A stretch of 64,000 nucleotides of DNA from Parvibacter caecicola (GTDB lineage: Bacteria; Actinomycetota; Coriobacteriia; Coriobacteriales; Eggerthellaceae): positions 248,001 through 312,000 of the forward strand of contig NZ_QIBY01000001.1 of the NCBI RefSeq assembly GCF_003725335.1. The letters are read 5' to 3'. Both the position numbers and the translations under genes were made by a program. A model generated the notes under the pieces. It did not search any database, had not been told where the DNA came from, and was given only the letters and a program-made list of their open reading frames with translations. This document shows, one piece after another, positions 31,894-40,337 of the stretch. Each line of letters opens with the position of its first letter. Within the stretch, counting starts at the first letter, position 1.

Positions 31894-32841
31894 TTAAAGC
31901 TGGCCGGGGAACCCGGCGTCGGCCATCAGGCGGAAAATGCCATCGAAGCCAAGTTCGGTCTCCACCCCCGACAGATCGAACAGGATGAGGGCTGTGACCA
32001 CCGCCTGCCCCACCAGCATGCCAGCGCCGTTCACGAACTGGCAGCCCCGCTCCTTTGCAGCCTTCGCCAGCGCCATTTCCCCATGGCCGTACACCACGTC
32101 CATCACGAACTGCCCATCGCTCAACAGAGCCGGGTCGAAAGGGGCAGGGTCGCCCGCGTGCATCCCCAGCGGCGTAGCGTCGATGATCACATCGGCGGCG
32201 GAAATGGCCTTGGTGGAAGTGGCGTAACTGCCGTACTTGAACGAGCAGTCGCGATAGGTGTCGGCAATGGAGCGGTGATGGTCGTGGGCCGCGGGCATGC
32301 CGGCCGATGCCTCGGCCATCTTCCGCAACTGGCGCACGTAGCCCTGCGCCTGCGCCTTGGCTTTTTCCACCTGGCGCCCCAGCAGCAGCACCTCAGCCGC
32401 GCCGGCAATGGCGGCAGCGTGGTAGATGGCCAAGGAAGTGGGGCCGGTGCCGCATACGGCCACCCGTTTTCCGGCAAAATTCACCCCTGCCCGCTCAAGA
32501 TAGGCTACGCAACCCTCGCCGTCGGTGTTGTAAGCCAGCAGCTTTTCGCCGAACGAGATGAGCAGGTTGCAACCGCCGGCCAACTGCGCGGACGCCGCCT
32601 TCACATCCGCCTTCTCAAGCGCCAAAGGCTTGTAGGGAGTGGTGATGTTGATGGAGAAGAACTCGCGGGCGTCAAGGAACTCGGCCGCCTGCGAAGCGTC
32701 GGCGATATCCATGAGGCCGTAAGTCCAAGGCAGCGTCAAGTAACCGTACAGGGCATTGTACATGGCCGGCGATTTGGAGTGGGCCACCGGATGCCCCAGC
32801 ACGTAGAGCTGCTTCGCTTCATCGTTGCCCGTTGCGGTCAT
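31894..32841 (-). CDS. aroE: Shikimate dehydrogenase
   Basis: Reduces 3-dehydroshikimate with NADPH, 315 residues (a little longer than the usual ~275). Substrate-binding blocks: LGHPVAHSKSPAMYN, INITTPYKPLAL (the catalytic Lys) and YNTDGEG (Asp). The nucleotide fold reads VAVCGTGPTSLAIYHAA, with GxGxxx as GTGPTS. The C-terminal NGAGMLVGQA block is present. The extra length lies in an insert of about 30 residues after the nucleotide motif (HDHHRSIADTYRD region). The ATG at 32841 follows AAAAGGAACC. The other aro genes of the window lie 2.3 kb away, beyond the toxin-antitoxin island. Confidence 0.94.
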   Translation of the reverse strand: MTATGNDEAKQLYVLGHPVAHSKSPAMYNALYGYLTLPWTYGLMDIADASQAAEFLDAREFFSINITTPYKPLALEKADVKAASAQLAGGCNLLISFGEKLLAYNTDGEGCVAYLERAGVNFAGKRVAVCGTGPTSLAIYHAAAIAGAAEVLLLGRQVEKAKAQAQGYVRQLRKMAEASAGMPAAHDHHRSIADTYRDCSFKYGSYATSTKAISAADVIIDATPLGMHAGDPAPFDPALLSDGQFVMDVVYGHGEMALAKAAKERGCQFVNGAGMLVGQAVVTALILFDLSGVETELGFDGIFRLMADAGFPGQL

Positions 32842-32904
32842 TGCGGTTCCTTTTCTTGAAATATCACTTGCGGCCTCGCCTGGGCCGTTCGCGGTTGCTG
32901 ATTA

Positions 32905-32929
32905 GGCAGAGATAGAATCTCTGCCCTAC
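32905..32929 (-). repeat. REP-like hairpin, copy 9
   Basis: Perfect arms GGCAGAGAT/ATCTCTGCC with AGA loop, followed by CTACGAA. A single, unpaired copy. Confidence 0.85.
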
Positions 32930-32950
32930 GAAATCGCACATAAGAGCCCG

Positions 32951-33050
32951 CGAACGCAGCACCATTCCTGCCATGGGGCGCAATCGCGCGCAAGGCCTGC
33001 AAACGCAACGCCACCCCCTGCCATGGGCGAAATCGCGCGCGAGCGGCCGC
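32951..33050. repeat. Two tandem copies of a ~50-base degenerate repeat
   Basis: Shared blocks are GCRAACGCARC, CCTGCCATGGG and AATCGCGCGC, repeated with a period near 52 bases. They run directly into the GACGGGG-type hairpins. Confidence 0.55.
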
Positions 33051-33125
33051 GGGCACGACACTATCCCCGACCCCTGTCATGCGAGTGACTGCGGGCATGA
33101 CATTATCCCCGTCCCCTGTCATGGG
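33051..33125 (-). repeat. Two TGACA-GGGGACGGGG hairpin repeats at the yqeG stop
   Basis: On the minus strand each copy reads CATGACAGGGG(A/T)CGGGGATA then (A/G)TGTC(A/G)TG; the arms CATGACA/TGTCATG can pair. The copies are at 33051-33083 and 33093-33125. The yqeG stop lies within the second copy. A third copy sits at 56338-56366 next to the coaE stop. Confidence 0.65.
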
Positions 33126-33655
33126 GTTTGACGGGACGGGTCATCTGCGACGACGGAAACGGGCTCGGGGCGCCGGTTACCCAGCACGGCCCGCTCAAAG
33201 TTGCGCAGCGCCATGGTGTGGGGCAAATCCACTTCCACCAGCGGCTGCACCATGTACACGGGCAATCCCACCAGGTGGGCCCCTAGCACATCGGTGAGCA
33301 GCTGGTCGCCCACCACCACCGTGTTCTTGCGGGTGCCGCCCACCTTGGCCAGCCCCAGCAAAAACCCTTGGGGCAGGGGCTTGCAAGACTTCCCCACCAC
33401 CGGCACGTCCAACACGCCCGCCAACTGGTGCACACTGGCATGCCAATTGTTGGACACCAGGCAGAACTCCACGCCGGCCGTGCGCGCCTTGCCCAGCCAC
33501 ACCCCCACGTCACGGGGTATGTCATGGGTGGCTCGGGAGAGAATGGTGTTGTCCACGTCCAGCAGCACATGGCCGAAACCGGCCCCCATCAAATCCCGCT
33601 GGATATCGATGGAGCTTATGCGCGAAAAATACCGTTCCGGCGACAGCAGTGCCAC
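33119..33655 (-). CDS. yqeG: YqeG-family HAD IIIA-type phosphatase
   Basis: A 178-residue HAD-superfamily protein. Motif I is LLDVDNTIL (nucleophile Asp, Asp+2), motif II LVSNN, and motif IV VVGDQLLTDVLGA. YqeG family members occur widely near aroE and yqeH in Gram-positive genomes; the physiological substrate is not firmly known. The start is probably GTG at 33655, six bases after the mltG stop; the ribosome site is not obvious. Its last codons and stop overlap a repeat unit (33093-33125). Confidence 0.88.
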   Translation of the reverse strand: MALLSPERYFSRISSIDIQRDLMGAGFGHVLLDVDNTILSRATHDIPRDVGVWLGKARTAGVEFCLVSNNWHASVHQLAGVLDVPVVGKSCKPLPQGFLLGLAKVGGTRKNTVVVGDQLLTDVLGAHLVGLPVYMVQPLVEVDLPHTMALRNFERAVLGNRRPEPVSVVADDPSRQTP

Positions 33656-33661
33656 GGCGCC

Positions 33662-34798
33662 CTAGTTTCCGTTGATGGCGCTTTGGTGCTGCTCGTAGGT
33701 TTCGCTGAAGATGGTCTCGCCAGCGGTACCGTCGCTATTGGAGGGAGTGTAGAAGTACATGTAGCTGGTCTGGGCCGGGCTGCACACTGCCTTGATCGCC
33801 TCAAGGCCCGGCGAACAGATGGGCGTGGGGGGCAGCCCCGGATTGCTGTAGGTGCTGTAAGGGGTGTCGGCGTGCACTTCTTCGGCGCTGGGCTGGTGCC
33901 CCACCTCGTAGGCGGTGGTGGCATCGGACTCCAGGTACGGGCGGTCGGAGCCGAGGCGGTTGTAGAACACGCTGGCCACCTGCGGCCGCTCGTCGGCCAC
34001 CGCCACTTCCTTCTCGACGATGGAGGCCAGGTTCACGGCCTCGTACAGGTTCAGCCCCGCCTCGGTGGGGTACGCCCAATCCAGCCCGGCGGTTTCCGTC
34101 TGGAACTGTCCCAGCATCATGCGCACCACAGCGCCGGCATCGGCGCTCTCCTCCACCGTGTAGGTTTTGGGGAACAGGAAGCCCTCCAGCGAATTATTGC
34201 CGGCGGTTTCCAAGAAGGGGAACTCCTGCGCCCAGGCGCTGGCATCGGAGGAAGCGTCCATGAACGACTCCACGCTGATGCGGCCGCCGGTGGCGTTGGA
34301 CACCGCTTCGGCCGTGGCCTGGCGAGTGAGTCCTTCGGGGATGGTAACGGTGTTCCCGGTGGCCGCGGGTCCTGCCTGCAGCAAGGCCACAATGTCGCGG
34401 GCAGGGGTTTGCCCCGCAATCTCGTACTGGCCGGGAATGAGGGACGAATCTGCCTTCATCTCGCGGGCGGCGTTCACGAACTCGTCCGCAGAAGCCAGCA
34501 GCTTGGCGTCCGCCAGGCTTTTCCCAATGGCAGACGCGCCCTCTCCTTCCTTCACCACGATGGTGGCGGTTTCATCGGCGGACAGCAGATCGGGGCCCGC
34601 AACGCAGCGGCTCACCCCCACCGCGATGGCGATGAGGGCCGCGATGGCCAGCACCAGCGCGATGATGGCGGGCACCTTGGAGTGCTTGGGGCGGATGGCG
34701 GTGGTGTCGTAAGTGCGGAACATCGCATCGCCGCGGGCGTGGGCCGCCCGTGCCGCATGGGTGGGTCGCTCGGAATAAGTGATGTTGTTCTTCCTCAT
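33662..34798 (-). CDS. mltG: Endolytic murein transglycosylase MltG
   Basis: Cell-wall enzyme of 378 residues that cuts nascent glycan strands and so sets their length. A short cytoplasmic start is followed by one TM helix (VPAIIALVLAIAALIAIAVG, ~42-61), a LysM-like subdomain (TIVVKEGEGASAIGKSL) and the YceG domain. The catalytic Glu is in LYEAVNLASIVEKE. Further family blocks are SVFYNRLG, YNTYSN-like PYSTYSNPGLPPTPI and YMYFYT. The ATG at 34798 follows GGAGG. It sits between ruvX and yqeG in an operon. Confidence 0.95.
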   Translation of the reverse strand: MRKNNITYSERPTHAARAAHARGDAMFRTYDTTAIRPKHSKVPAIIALVLAIAALIAIAVGVSRCVAGPDLLSADETATIVVKEGEGASAIGKSLADAKLLASADEFVNAAREMKADSSLIPGQYEIAGQTPARDIVALLQAGPAATGNTVTIPEGLTRQATAEAVSNATGGRISVESFMDASSDASAWAQEFPFLETAGNNSLEGFLFPKTYTVEESADAGAVVRMMLGQFQTETAGLDWAYPTEAGLNLYEAVNLASIVEKEVAVADERPQVASVFYNRLGSDRPYLESDATTAYEVGHQPSAEEVHADTPYSTYSNPGLPPTPICSPGLEAIKAVCSPAQTSYMYFYTPSNSDGTAGETIFSETYEQHQSAINGN

Positions 34799-34818
34799 TG
34801 GCCATTCCTCCCTGCGGC

Positions 34819-35235
34819 TCAGGCGCGGGAAACCTCATCCAACCACGCCTGCAAAAAAATACTCGCCGCAATCATATCCACCTTGCCGCGCATTTCCTTC
34901 TCCGACAGCCCGCTTTCACGCAAACTCCGTTTGGCCTCGGCGGAACTGAGGCGCTCGTCGGCGAACTGCAACGGAAGCCCGGCCGCCTTGGCAACCGCCT
35001 CCGCCTGCGCGCGGATCTTCTGGGCCTGGGGCCCCTCTTCGCCCGCCATGGTGCGGGGCAACCCGCACAACAAAAGCTCCGGCTCCCAATCCTCCAAAAG
35101 CCGCTTCCAAGGCTTGGCGTTTCCCAGCACCTCGGGGGCAGGCAGCACGGCAACCGGCGAAGCAACGCGCGCACCAGGGTCGCTTACCGCAACCCCGATG
35201 CGCGCGTCTCCGATGTCAAGCGCCAATACGCGCAT
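34819..35235 (-). CDS. ruvX: Holliday junction resolvase-like RuvX (YqgF)
   Basis: A 138-residue RNase H-fold protein, the putative Holliday junction resolvase and 16S pre-rRNA nuclease YqgF. The motifs are LALDIGDARIGVAVSDP (first Asp), LLCGLPRTMAG, FADERLSSAEA (Glu) and KVDMIAASIFLQ (Asp). Standard length. Its ATG overlaps the alaS stop by one base (TAATG), a classical coupling. Confidence 0.95.
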   Translation of the reverse strand: MRVLALDIGDARIGVAVSDPGARVASPVAVLPAPEVLGNAKPWKRLLEDWEPELLLCGLPRTMAGEEGPQAQKIRAQAEAVAKAAGLPLQFADERLSSAEAKRSLRESGLSEKEMRGKVDMIAASIFLQAWLDEVSRA

Positions 35236-37874
35236 TACAGAATGTGCTCGCGGGCAATCTCCAGCGCCGCATCCAGGCCGGAGGCGTCCTTGCCGCCCGC
35301 CTGGGCCATGGCCGGCTTGCCGCCGCCGCCGCCCCTGATGGCAGGTCCCATGGCCTTGATGAGGGCGCCGGCGTCAAAGCCCTTCGCCACCGCCTCGTCG
35401 GTGCCCGCCGCCAGCAGCAGCGGCTTGCCGTCGGCCGTTTGGGCCGCCAGCACCACGGCCCCGGGCGCCGCCATGCGGGCCCGCAGCACGTCCCACAGGT
35501 TGCGCAGCGCGCCGCCTTCGGCCACCGCCGCCTTGCCGATGATCACCGGGTAGTCGGCCGGGGCCTCCTGCACCAGGGCCAACAGCGCGGAAACCTGATC
35601 GTCGGAGGCCGCGTCCTTGGCCCGCTTCCCCTTCTGGGTAAGCTCTTTGAGGGTTTTCACATTGGCGGCAACGCGGTCGGCCACATCGGCCACGGGCACT
35701 TTAAGCACCGCTGCCGCCTGCTTCAGCTCTTGCTCCAGCTTGTTCACATAAGCCAGCGCACCGTAGCTGGTAACCGCCTCCACGCGGCGCAGATTGGCAC
35801 CCACGCTGGATTCGGAGGTGATCTTCATGAAGCCGATTTCGGCCGTGTTGGACACATGGCACCCGCCGCACAGCTCGCGGGAGAACTCGCCGGCCTCCAC
35901 CACGCGCACCACATCGCCGTACTTCTCGCCGAACAGGCCGGTCACGCCGCTGGCGCGCGCCTCGTCCAGCGAGGTTTCGTACACGGTCATGGGGGTGGCG
36001 GCCATGACCGCGTTGTTGGCCACCCGCTCCACCTCGGCCAGCTGCTCGGCCGTGACCGCTTCGAAATGGGTGAAGTCGAAGCGCAGGCGATCGGGGCCCA
36101 CATAAGAACCCGCCTGCTTCACGTGATCGCCCAGCACTTCCCGCAGCGCCGCATGCAGAATGTGGGTGGCGGTGTGGTTGCGCTCAATGGCGTGGCGGCG
36201 ATTGGCATCCACCACCGCTACCACCGCGTCGCCCACCTTCACCGGCGCTCCTTCGTTGCGCACCGTGCACACCGAAAGCCCCTTTTCGGGCGCCTTGGTA
36301 TCCAGCACGTACAGGCGGCCCTCGCCGTTCAGAATCTCGCCGGTATCGCCCACTTCGCCGCCCATCTCGGCGTAAAACGGCGTGGCGGCAAGCACCAACT
36401 CGCCCTCTTCGCCGGCGTTTAGCTGGACCACCCGCGCGCCATCTTTCACCAGCGCCGCCACCGTGGTTTCAAGCTGGGTGGCGCTATAACCCACGAACTC
36501 GGTGGGGCCAAGCTCTTTCAGCAGCTCAGCATGCACGCCGCCATAGGTGGACCATGCGGCCTCGGCGTCTTTGGCGCCGGCGGCGCGGGCACGGGCCCGC
36601 TGCTGCTCCATGGCCGCCTCGAAGCCCTCCATGTCAACGGCGATGCCCGCCTCGCCGGCAATCTCTTGGGTGATCTCTACCGGGAAACCGTAGGTGTCGT
36701 GCAGGGTGAAGGCGGTGTCGCCCGGCAGAACGGCCCCCTCAAGCCCCGCGAGGGCCTGGGAAAGATAGGCCTGCCCCTGGCGCAGCGTGGCGCCGAAGCG
36801 CTCTTCCTCCGCCAGGATGAGCTTGCGCTCCAACTCACGATTCTCCACGATTTCCGGGTACACGTCGCCCATCAGGCGCACGATCTCGTCCACGTAATCG
36901 TTCAGGAAGTGCCCCTCGATGCCGATGGAGTGGGCCTTCATGATGGCGCGGCGCAGCAGGCGGCGCAGCACGTAGCCGCGACCCTCGTTGGAGGGCAGGA
37001 TGCCGTCGGCGATCATGAAGGTGACCGAACGGCTGTGGTCGGCGATGATGCGCAGCGCCAAATCGGCAGCCGCGTCTTCGCCGTAGGCCTTGCCGGAAAG
37101 CTTCTCCCCCACCGCAACCAGGCTGCGCAGCACGTCGGTTTCGTAGTTGGACTGCACCCCCTGCATGATGGCGGCCATGCGCTCAAGCCCCATGCCAGTG
37201 TCGATGTTCTTCGAGGGCAGCTCCTTCAGCGTGCCGTCCTCCTGGCCGTCGAACTGGGTGAACACGCAGTTCCAGTACTCCAGGAAGCGGTCGCAGTCGC
37301 AGCCGGGGGCGCAGTCGGGGCTGCCGCAGCCGAACTCCTCCCCTTGGTCGAAGTAAATCTCCGAGCACGGGCCGCAAGGGCCGGTGGGGCCGGCGCGCCA
37401 GAAGTTGTCGTCCTCTCCCAGCTTGGAGATATGGCTGGCGGGAACCCCCAGCTCTTTCCAGATCTCAATGGTCTCGTCGTCGTCCTCGAACACGGTGAAG
37501 TAAAGCTTCTCCGGCGGGAGCCCCAGCACGTTCACGGAGAAATCGTAGGCCCAGGCGCACATCTCCTTTTTGAAGTAGGCGCCGAAGCTGAAGTTGCCCA
37601 GCATCTCGAAGAAACTCAGGTGACGGCCCGTGGTGCCGATGATGTCGATGTCGTTGGTGCGAACGCACTTCTGCACCGTGGTGGTGCCGATGTAGGGGGC
37701 CTCCAGCTCTTTCTGGTGCAGGAAATAGGGCTTGAACTGCACCATACCGGCACTGGTGAGCAGAAGCGAGGGGTCGTCGGGAATCAGCGACGATGAAGGC
37801 ATGCGCTTGCAGCCCTTGTCCTCGAAATAGGCAAGGTACTTCTCACGAATCTCAGCGGTGGTCATGTACTTCAT
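35235..37874 (-). CDS. alaS: Alanine-tRNA ligase
   Basis: Class II synthetase of 879 residues. The aminoacylation domain begins with LAYFEDKGCKRMPSSSL and includes GNFSFGAYFKKEMCAWAYDF. The editing domain carries NHTATHILHAAL (HxxxH zinc site) and LCGGCHVSNTAEIG. The DHHA1-type C-terminal domain ends in GGKDASGLDAALEIA. An insert DCAPGCDCDR in the catalytic domain is Cys-rich. I chose the ATG at 37874; a GTG three codons earlier and an ATG three codons later are in frame. It starts the alaS-ruvX-mltG-yqeG operon. Confidence 0.97.
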   Translation of the reverse strand: MKYMTTAEIREKYLAYFEDKGCKRMPSSSLIPDDPSLLLTSAGMVQFKPYFLHQKELEAPYIGTTTVQKCVRTNDIDIIGTTGRHLSFFEMLGNFSFGAYFKKEMCAWAYDFSVNVLGLPPEKLYFTVFEDDDETIEIWKELGVPASHISKLGEDDNFWRAGPTGPCGPCSEIYFDQGEEFGCGSPDCAPGCDCDRFLEYWNCVFTQFDGQEDGTLKELPSKNIDTGMGLERMAAIMQGVQSNYETDVLRSLVAVGEKLSGKAYGEDAAADLALRIIADHSRSVTFMIADGILPSNEGRGYVLRRLLRRAIMKAHSIGIEGHFLNDYVDEIVRLMGDVYPEIVENRELERKLILAEEERFGATLRQGQAYLSQALAGLEGAVLPGDTAFTLHDTYGFPVEITQEIAGEAGIAVDMEGFEAAMEQQRARARAAGAKDAEAAWSTYGGVHAELLKELGPTEFVGYSATQLETTVAALVKDGARVVQLNAGEEGELVLAATPFYAEMGGEVGDTGEILNGEGRLYVLDTKAPEKGLSVCTVRNEGAPVKVGDAVVAVVDANRRHAIERNHTATHILHAALREVLGDHVKQAGSYVGPDRLRFDFTHFEAVTAEQLAEVERVANNAVMAATPMTVYETSLDEARASGVTGLFGEKYGDVVRVVEAGEFSRELCGGCHVSNTAEIGFMKITSESSVGANLRRVEAVTSYGALAYVNKLEQELKQAAAVLKVPVADVADRVAANVKTLKELTQKGKRAKDAASDDQVSALLALVQEAPADYPVIIGKAAVAEGGALRNLWDVLRARMAAPGAVVLAAQTADGKPLLLAAGTDEAVAKGFDAGALIKAMGPAIRGGGGGKPAMAQAGGKDASGLDAALEIAREHIL

Positions 37875-37914
37875 TACATGCACGTCCTAACTATTCGAAT
37901 GGGTTGGCGCACCG

Positions 37915-37985
37915 AAAGCGCCCGGCGGGGCGCTTTCCAGGGGCAGCGCGAACAGGGCCGCCCGAAACCATACCGACTTATTATA
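37915..37985 (-). promoter_or_regulatory. Probable alaS promoter and leader hairpin
   Basis: On the minus strand TATAAT (37980-37985) has a weak TACTGA 17 bases upstream. The ~100-base leader contains a perfect 9-bp hairpin AAAGCGCCC/GGGCGCTTT (37915-37936), which could end transcription of the upstream gene or attenuate alaS. No T-box motif was found. Confidence 0.45.
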
Positions 37986-38002
37986 TAGGCAACGGCTCAG
38001 GC

Positions 38003-39469
38003 TCAGTACTTCTTCTTCGTGAAACGGGCAAAGAACTTCCCCGCCTTTCCCATCTGGCGATCGTAGTCCTTGGCGCTGTAACTAGGACCGGTGGCGTCCA
38101 TCAGGGGCTGGGGCACGTTGCCAGGGGTGTCCTCGAAGCCGCTCTTGAACAGCACCCCCTCTTCCGACACGATGCGCCGCCCGGTATGCTTCTCGAAGTA
38201 GTAAACGAAGAAGGACTTGGCCACGGCGGCGGCCGGGATGGAGGCCAGCATGCCCACCAGCGACCCCATGAGCCCGTCCATGGCACCGCCCAGGGCGCTG
38301 CCGATCATCAAGGCCAGCAAGGTGACCGCCGGATGCACGTCGCAGGAAGACTGCATGAGCCGGGGCGAGACGAAGGTGTACACGAACTGCTGGATGATGA
38401 TGGCCGCCAGCACCGCGATAAGCGCGGCGATGGGGCTTTTGAACAGGGCCACCAGCGCCGCAACGACACCGCCCAGCCAGGGGCCGATGATGGGAATGAT
38501 GTTCATGATACCGGTGATGGCCCCCAGTGCGGCGGCATTGGGGATGTCCAGCAGCAAGAACACCAAGGCGCAGGCAACGCCGATGATGGCGCACTGGATG
38601 ATGGTGGCCTTGATGTAGCCACCCATCACCCGCGTGAAGGTAACGTGCCAGAAGGCGGCGTCCACCGCGTGCTTGGGGCCGATGATCAGCTTCGTTTCCC
38701 GCCCGATGGCCGGCAGCTGCAGCAGCACCCAAAAGGCGATGACCATGGCAAAGCCCAAAGCCATAAGGGCGTTAGCCAGAGCAGTACCAAAGCCCACGAT
38801 GCCCTGAGCGCTGCCCTGGGCCAGCTGCGATGCGAAGCTGGCAGCGCTAGCCTGCACATCGCCTATCACCTGCTTCACCGTGTCGTCTTCAAGATAAATG
38901 CGATACTGATCGTACAGCGACATGAGCCAATCGGAAACCCCCTGCACGTAGCTGGGCATGCTTTGCATCAGGTCGAGGAACTGGCTGTTGAGGCCGAACA
39001 TTGGCGAGAACAGCAAAAGCCCCACCAAGGCCAGCACCACGAACATCAGCACATAGGCCAAGGTGGTACCCACAATACGGCTGACGCCACGCTTTTCCAG
39101 CCCCGACACCACGCCCCGCAGGCAGAACACGATGACGGTGGTCCAGATGATGATGGAAGCCGGCAGGGCCAGCACGTGCAGCAAAAACACCACCGCAGCC
39201 GCCAGCAGGATGGCCCCCACCACCGTCCACACGTTCAGGAAGCGGTGCCGGGCCCGCTGCACCTTGTACTCCAGCCGCTCCCGCTCGTCGGGGCCGGCGG
39301 TAACCGGGCAGCTGGGGCCATCAAACTGGTAGGCGGCGGCTGCATCATCGAGGGTGCCGCATTCGGCAACGGCGGCCACAGCCGCAGAGCCCTCGGAATA
39401 AGAAGGGGCACCCGCCTCCGGGGCGGGGGCAGGTGCCGTGCTTTCACATGCGTCGGAACGCTTGCTCAT
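38003..39469 (-). CDS. AI-2E family transporter (YdiK/TqsA type)
   Basis: Membrane protein of 488 residues of the AI-2 exporter/PerM family. The first ~75 residues are disordered (Ala/Pro/Ser-rich), then two N-terminal helices, an extracytoplasmic loop of ~60 residues (MQSMPSYVQGVSDWLMSL) and a C-terminal cluster of helices with the family block ITGIMNIIPIIGPWLGG. The ligand is not certain; members export AI-2, indole or Na+. The ATG at 39469 follows AAGGATTCC. It lies 23 bases after the DUF948 protein gene and before alaS. Confidence 0.85.
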   Translation of the reverse strand: MSKRSDACESTAPAPAPEAGAPSYSEGSAAVAAVAECGTLDDAAAAYQFDGPSCPVTAGPDERERLEYKVQRARHRFLNVWTVVGAILLAAAVVFLLHVLALPASIIIWTTVIVFCLRGVVSGLEKRGVSRIVGTTLAYVLMFVVLALVGLLLFSPMFGLNSQFLDLMQSMPSYVQGVSDWLMSLYDQYRIYLEDDTVKQVIGDVQASAASFASQLAQGSAQGIVGFGTALANALMALGFAMVIAFWVLLQLPAIGRETKLIIGPKHAVDAAFWHVTFTRVMGGYIKATIIQCAIIGVACALVFLLLDIPNAAALGAITGIMNIIPIIGPWLGGVVAALVALFKSPIAALIAVLAAIIIQQFVYTFVSPRLMQSSCDVHPAVTLLALMIGSALGGAMDGLMGSLVGMLASIPAAAVAKSFFVYYFEKHTGRRIVSEEGVLFKSGFEDTPGNVPQPLMDATGPSYSAKDYDRQMGKAGKFFARFTKKKY

Positions 39470-39492
39470 GATGGAATCCTTGTCAGAACCGC

Positions 39493-40191
39493 TTATTTGT
39501 CAGTGACAGCGGGAGGGATGACGGTGTAACCGGGAATCTCGGCCGCCGGGGTGTCGGCGCCCGCAGCGCTCACCACCGCATCGGTGAGGCCGTCGGCGGT
39601 TTTGTCCAGCTGCTCGCCTTTGGCGGCGTCGTAGGCGCTGCGCTCTTCGCGAGCCGCCTTGCGATCGGCCATGCGGGTCTTCTGCTGGGAAACGGCATCG
39701 GTGGCGGCATCGGCGGCAGCGTCCACGAAATCCGCCACCGTGGTGCTCTTCTTGGCCTCGGTCTGCCCCAGCTTCACCGATTCGTCCGAAGCGTAGCGCG
39801 GCTTGAAGCGGGAGCGCATCTTGTTGGTAACCGAGTTCACCAGCTCCACCGGCGCGGAGGTTACCGTGTCAACGGCGTCCATGGTCTTGCTCACCGAGCC
39901 GGTGATCTGGCCCACGTCCTCAAGAATCTGGTCCACTCTCATGATTTCGAGATTGGCAGCGTCCACCGTGAGGGCAACGCGGTCCATCAGCGGATCCACC
40001 TTCGCGGTTACCGGCACCACCGATTCGGAAATCTTGTTCACGTTGGCCAGGGTGGGAAGCAAATCCTTCTCCACATTGGTCACGGTGCCGCGCGCCTTGC
40101 GCACCAGCATGGCCAACTCCACCACAAACCAAATGAGGGCAATGCCCACCAATGCGAACACGATGGGCAGCAAAATGTCGAAGAAGTTCAT
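39493..40191 (-). CDS. DUF948-like membrane protein
   Basis: A 232-residue protein with one N-terminal TM helix (LLPIVFALVGIALIWFVVEL) and a long helical region with DUF948-like pattern (EKDLLPTLANVNKISESV). The C-terminal half is charged, Ala/Asp-rich and probably disordered. The function of the family is not known; members in Gram-positives sit near cell-envelope genes. The ATG at 40191 follows AAGGAGG. A TATAGT box at 40225-40230 (minus strand) is a possible promoter. Confidence 0.75.
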   Translation of the reverse strand: MNFFDILLPIVFALVGIALIWFVVELAMLVRKARGTVTNVEKDLLPTLANVNKISESVVPVTAKVDPLMDRVALTVDAANLEIMRVDQILEDVGQITGSVSKTMDAVDTVTSAPVELVNSVTNKMRSRFKPRYASDESVKLGQTEAKKSTTVADFVDAAADAATDAVSQQKTRMADRKAAREERSAYDAAKGEQLDKTADGLTDAVVSAAGADTPAAEIPGYTVIPPAVTDK

Positions 40192-40337
40192 GTCAAACCT
40201 CCTTGGGGCCTTTCGGAAAACCCAACTATAGCAGAACCTGTGGGAATTTTACCCAAGTGGGAATTAGGCGGCGCACGGCCACCTTTATACGTTACTTATC
40301 TGTATGGACGAAGATTTACCGCCGAAAGAGGGGGATG

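Noticed and set aside
37875-38002. T-box riboswitch upstream of alaS
   Set aside because: The AGGGTGGNACCGCG core is absent; only a plain hairpin is present.
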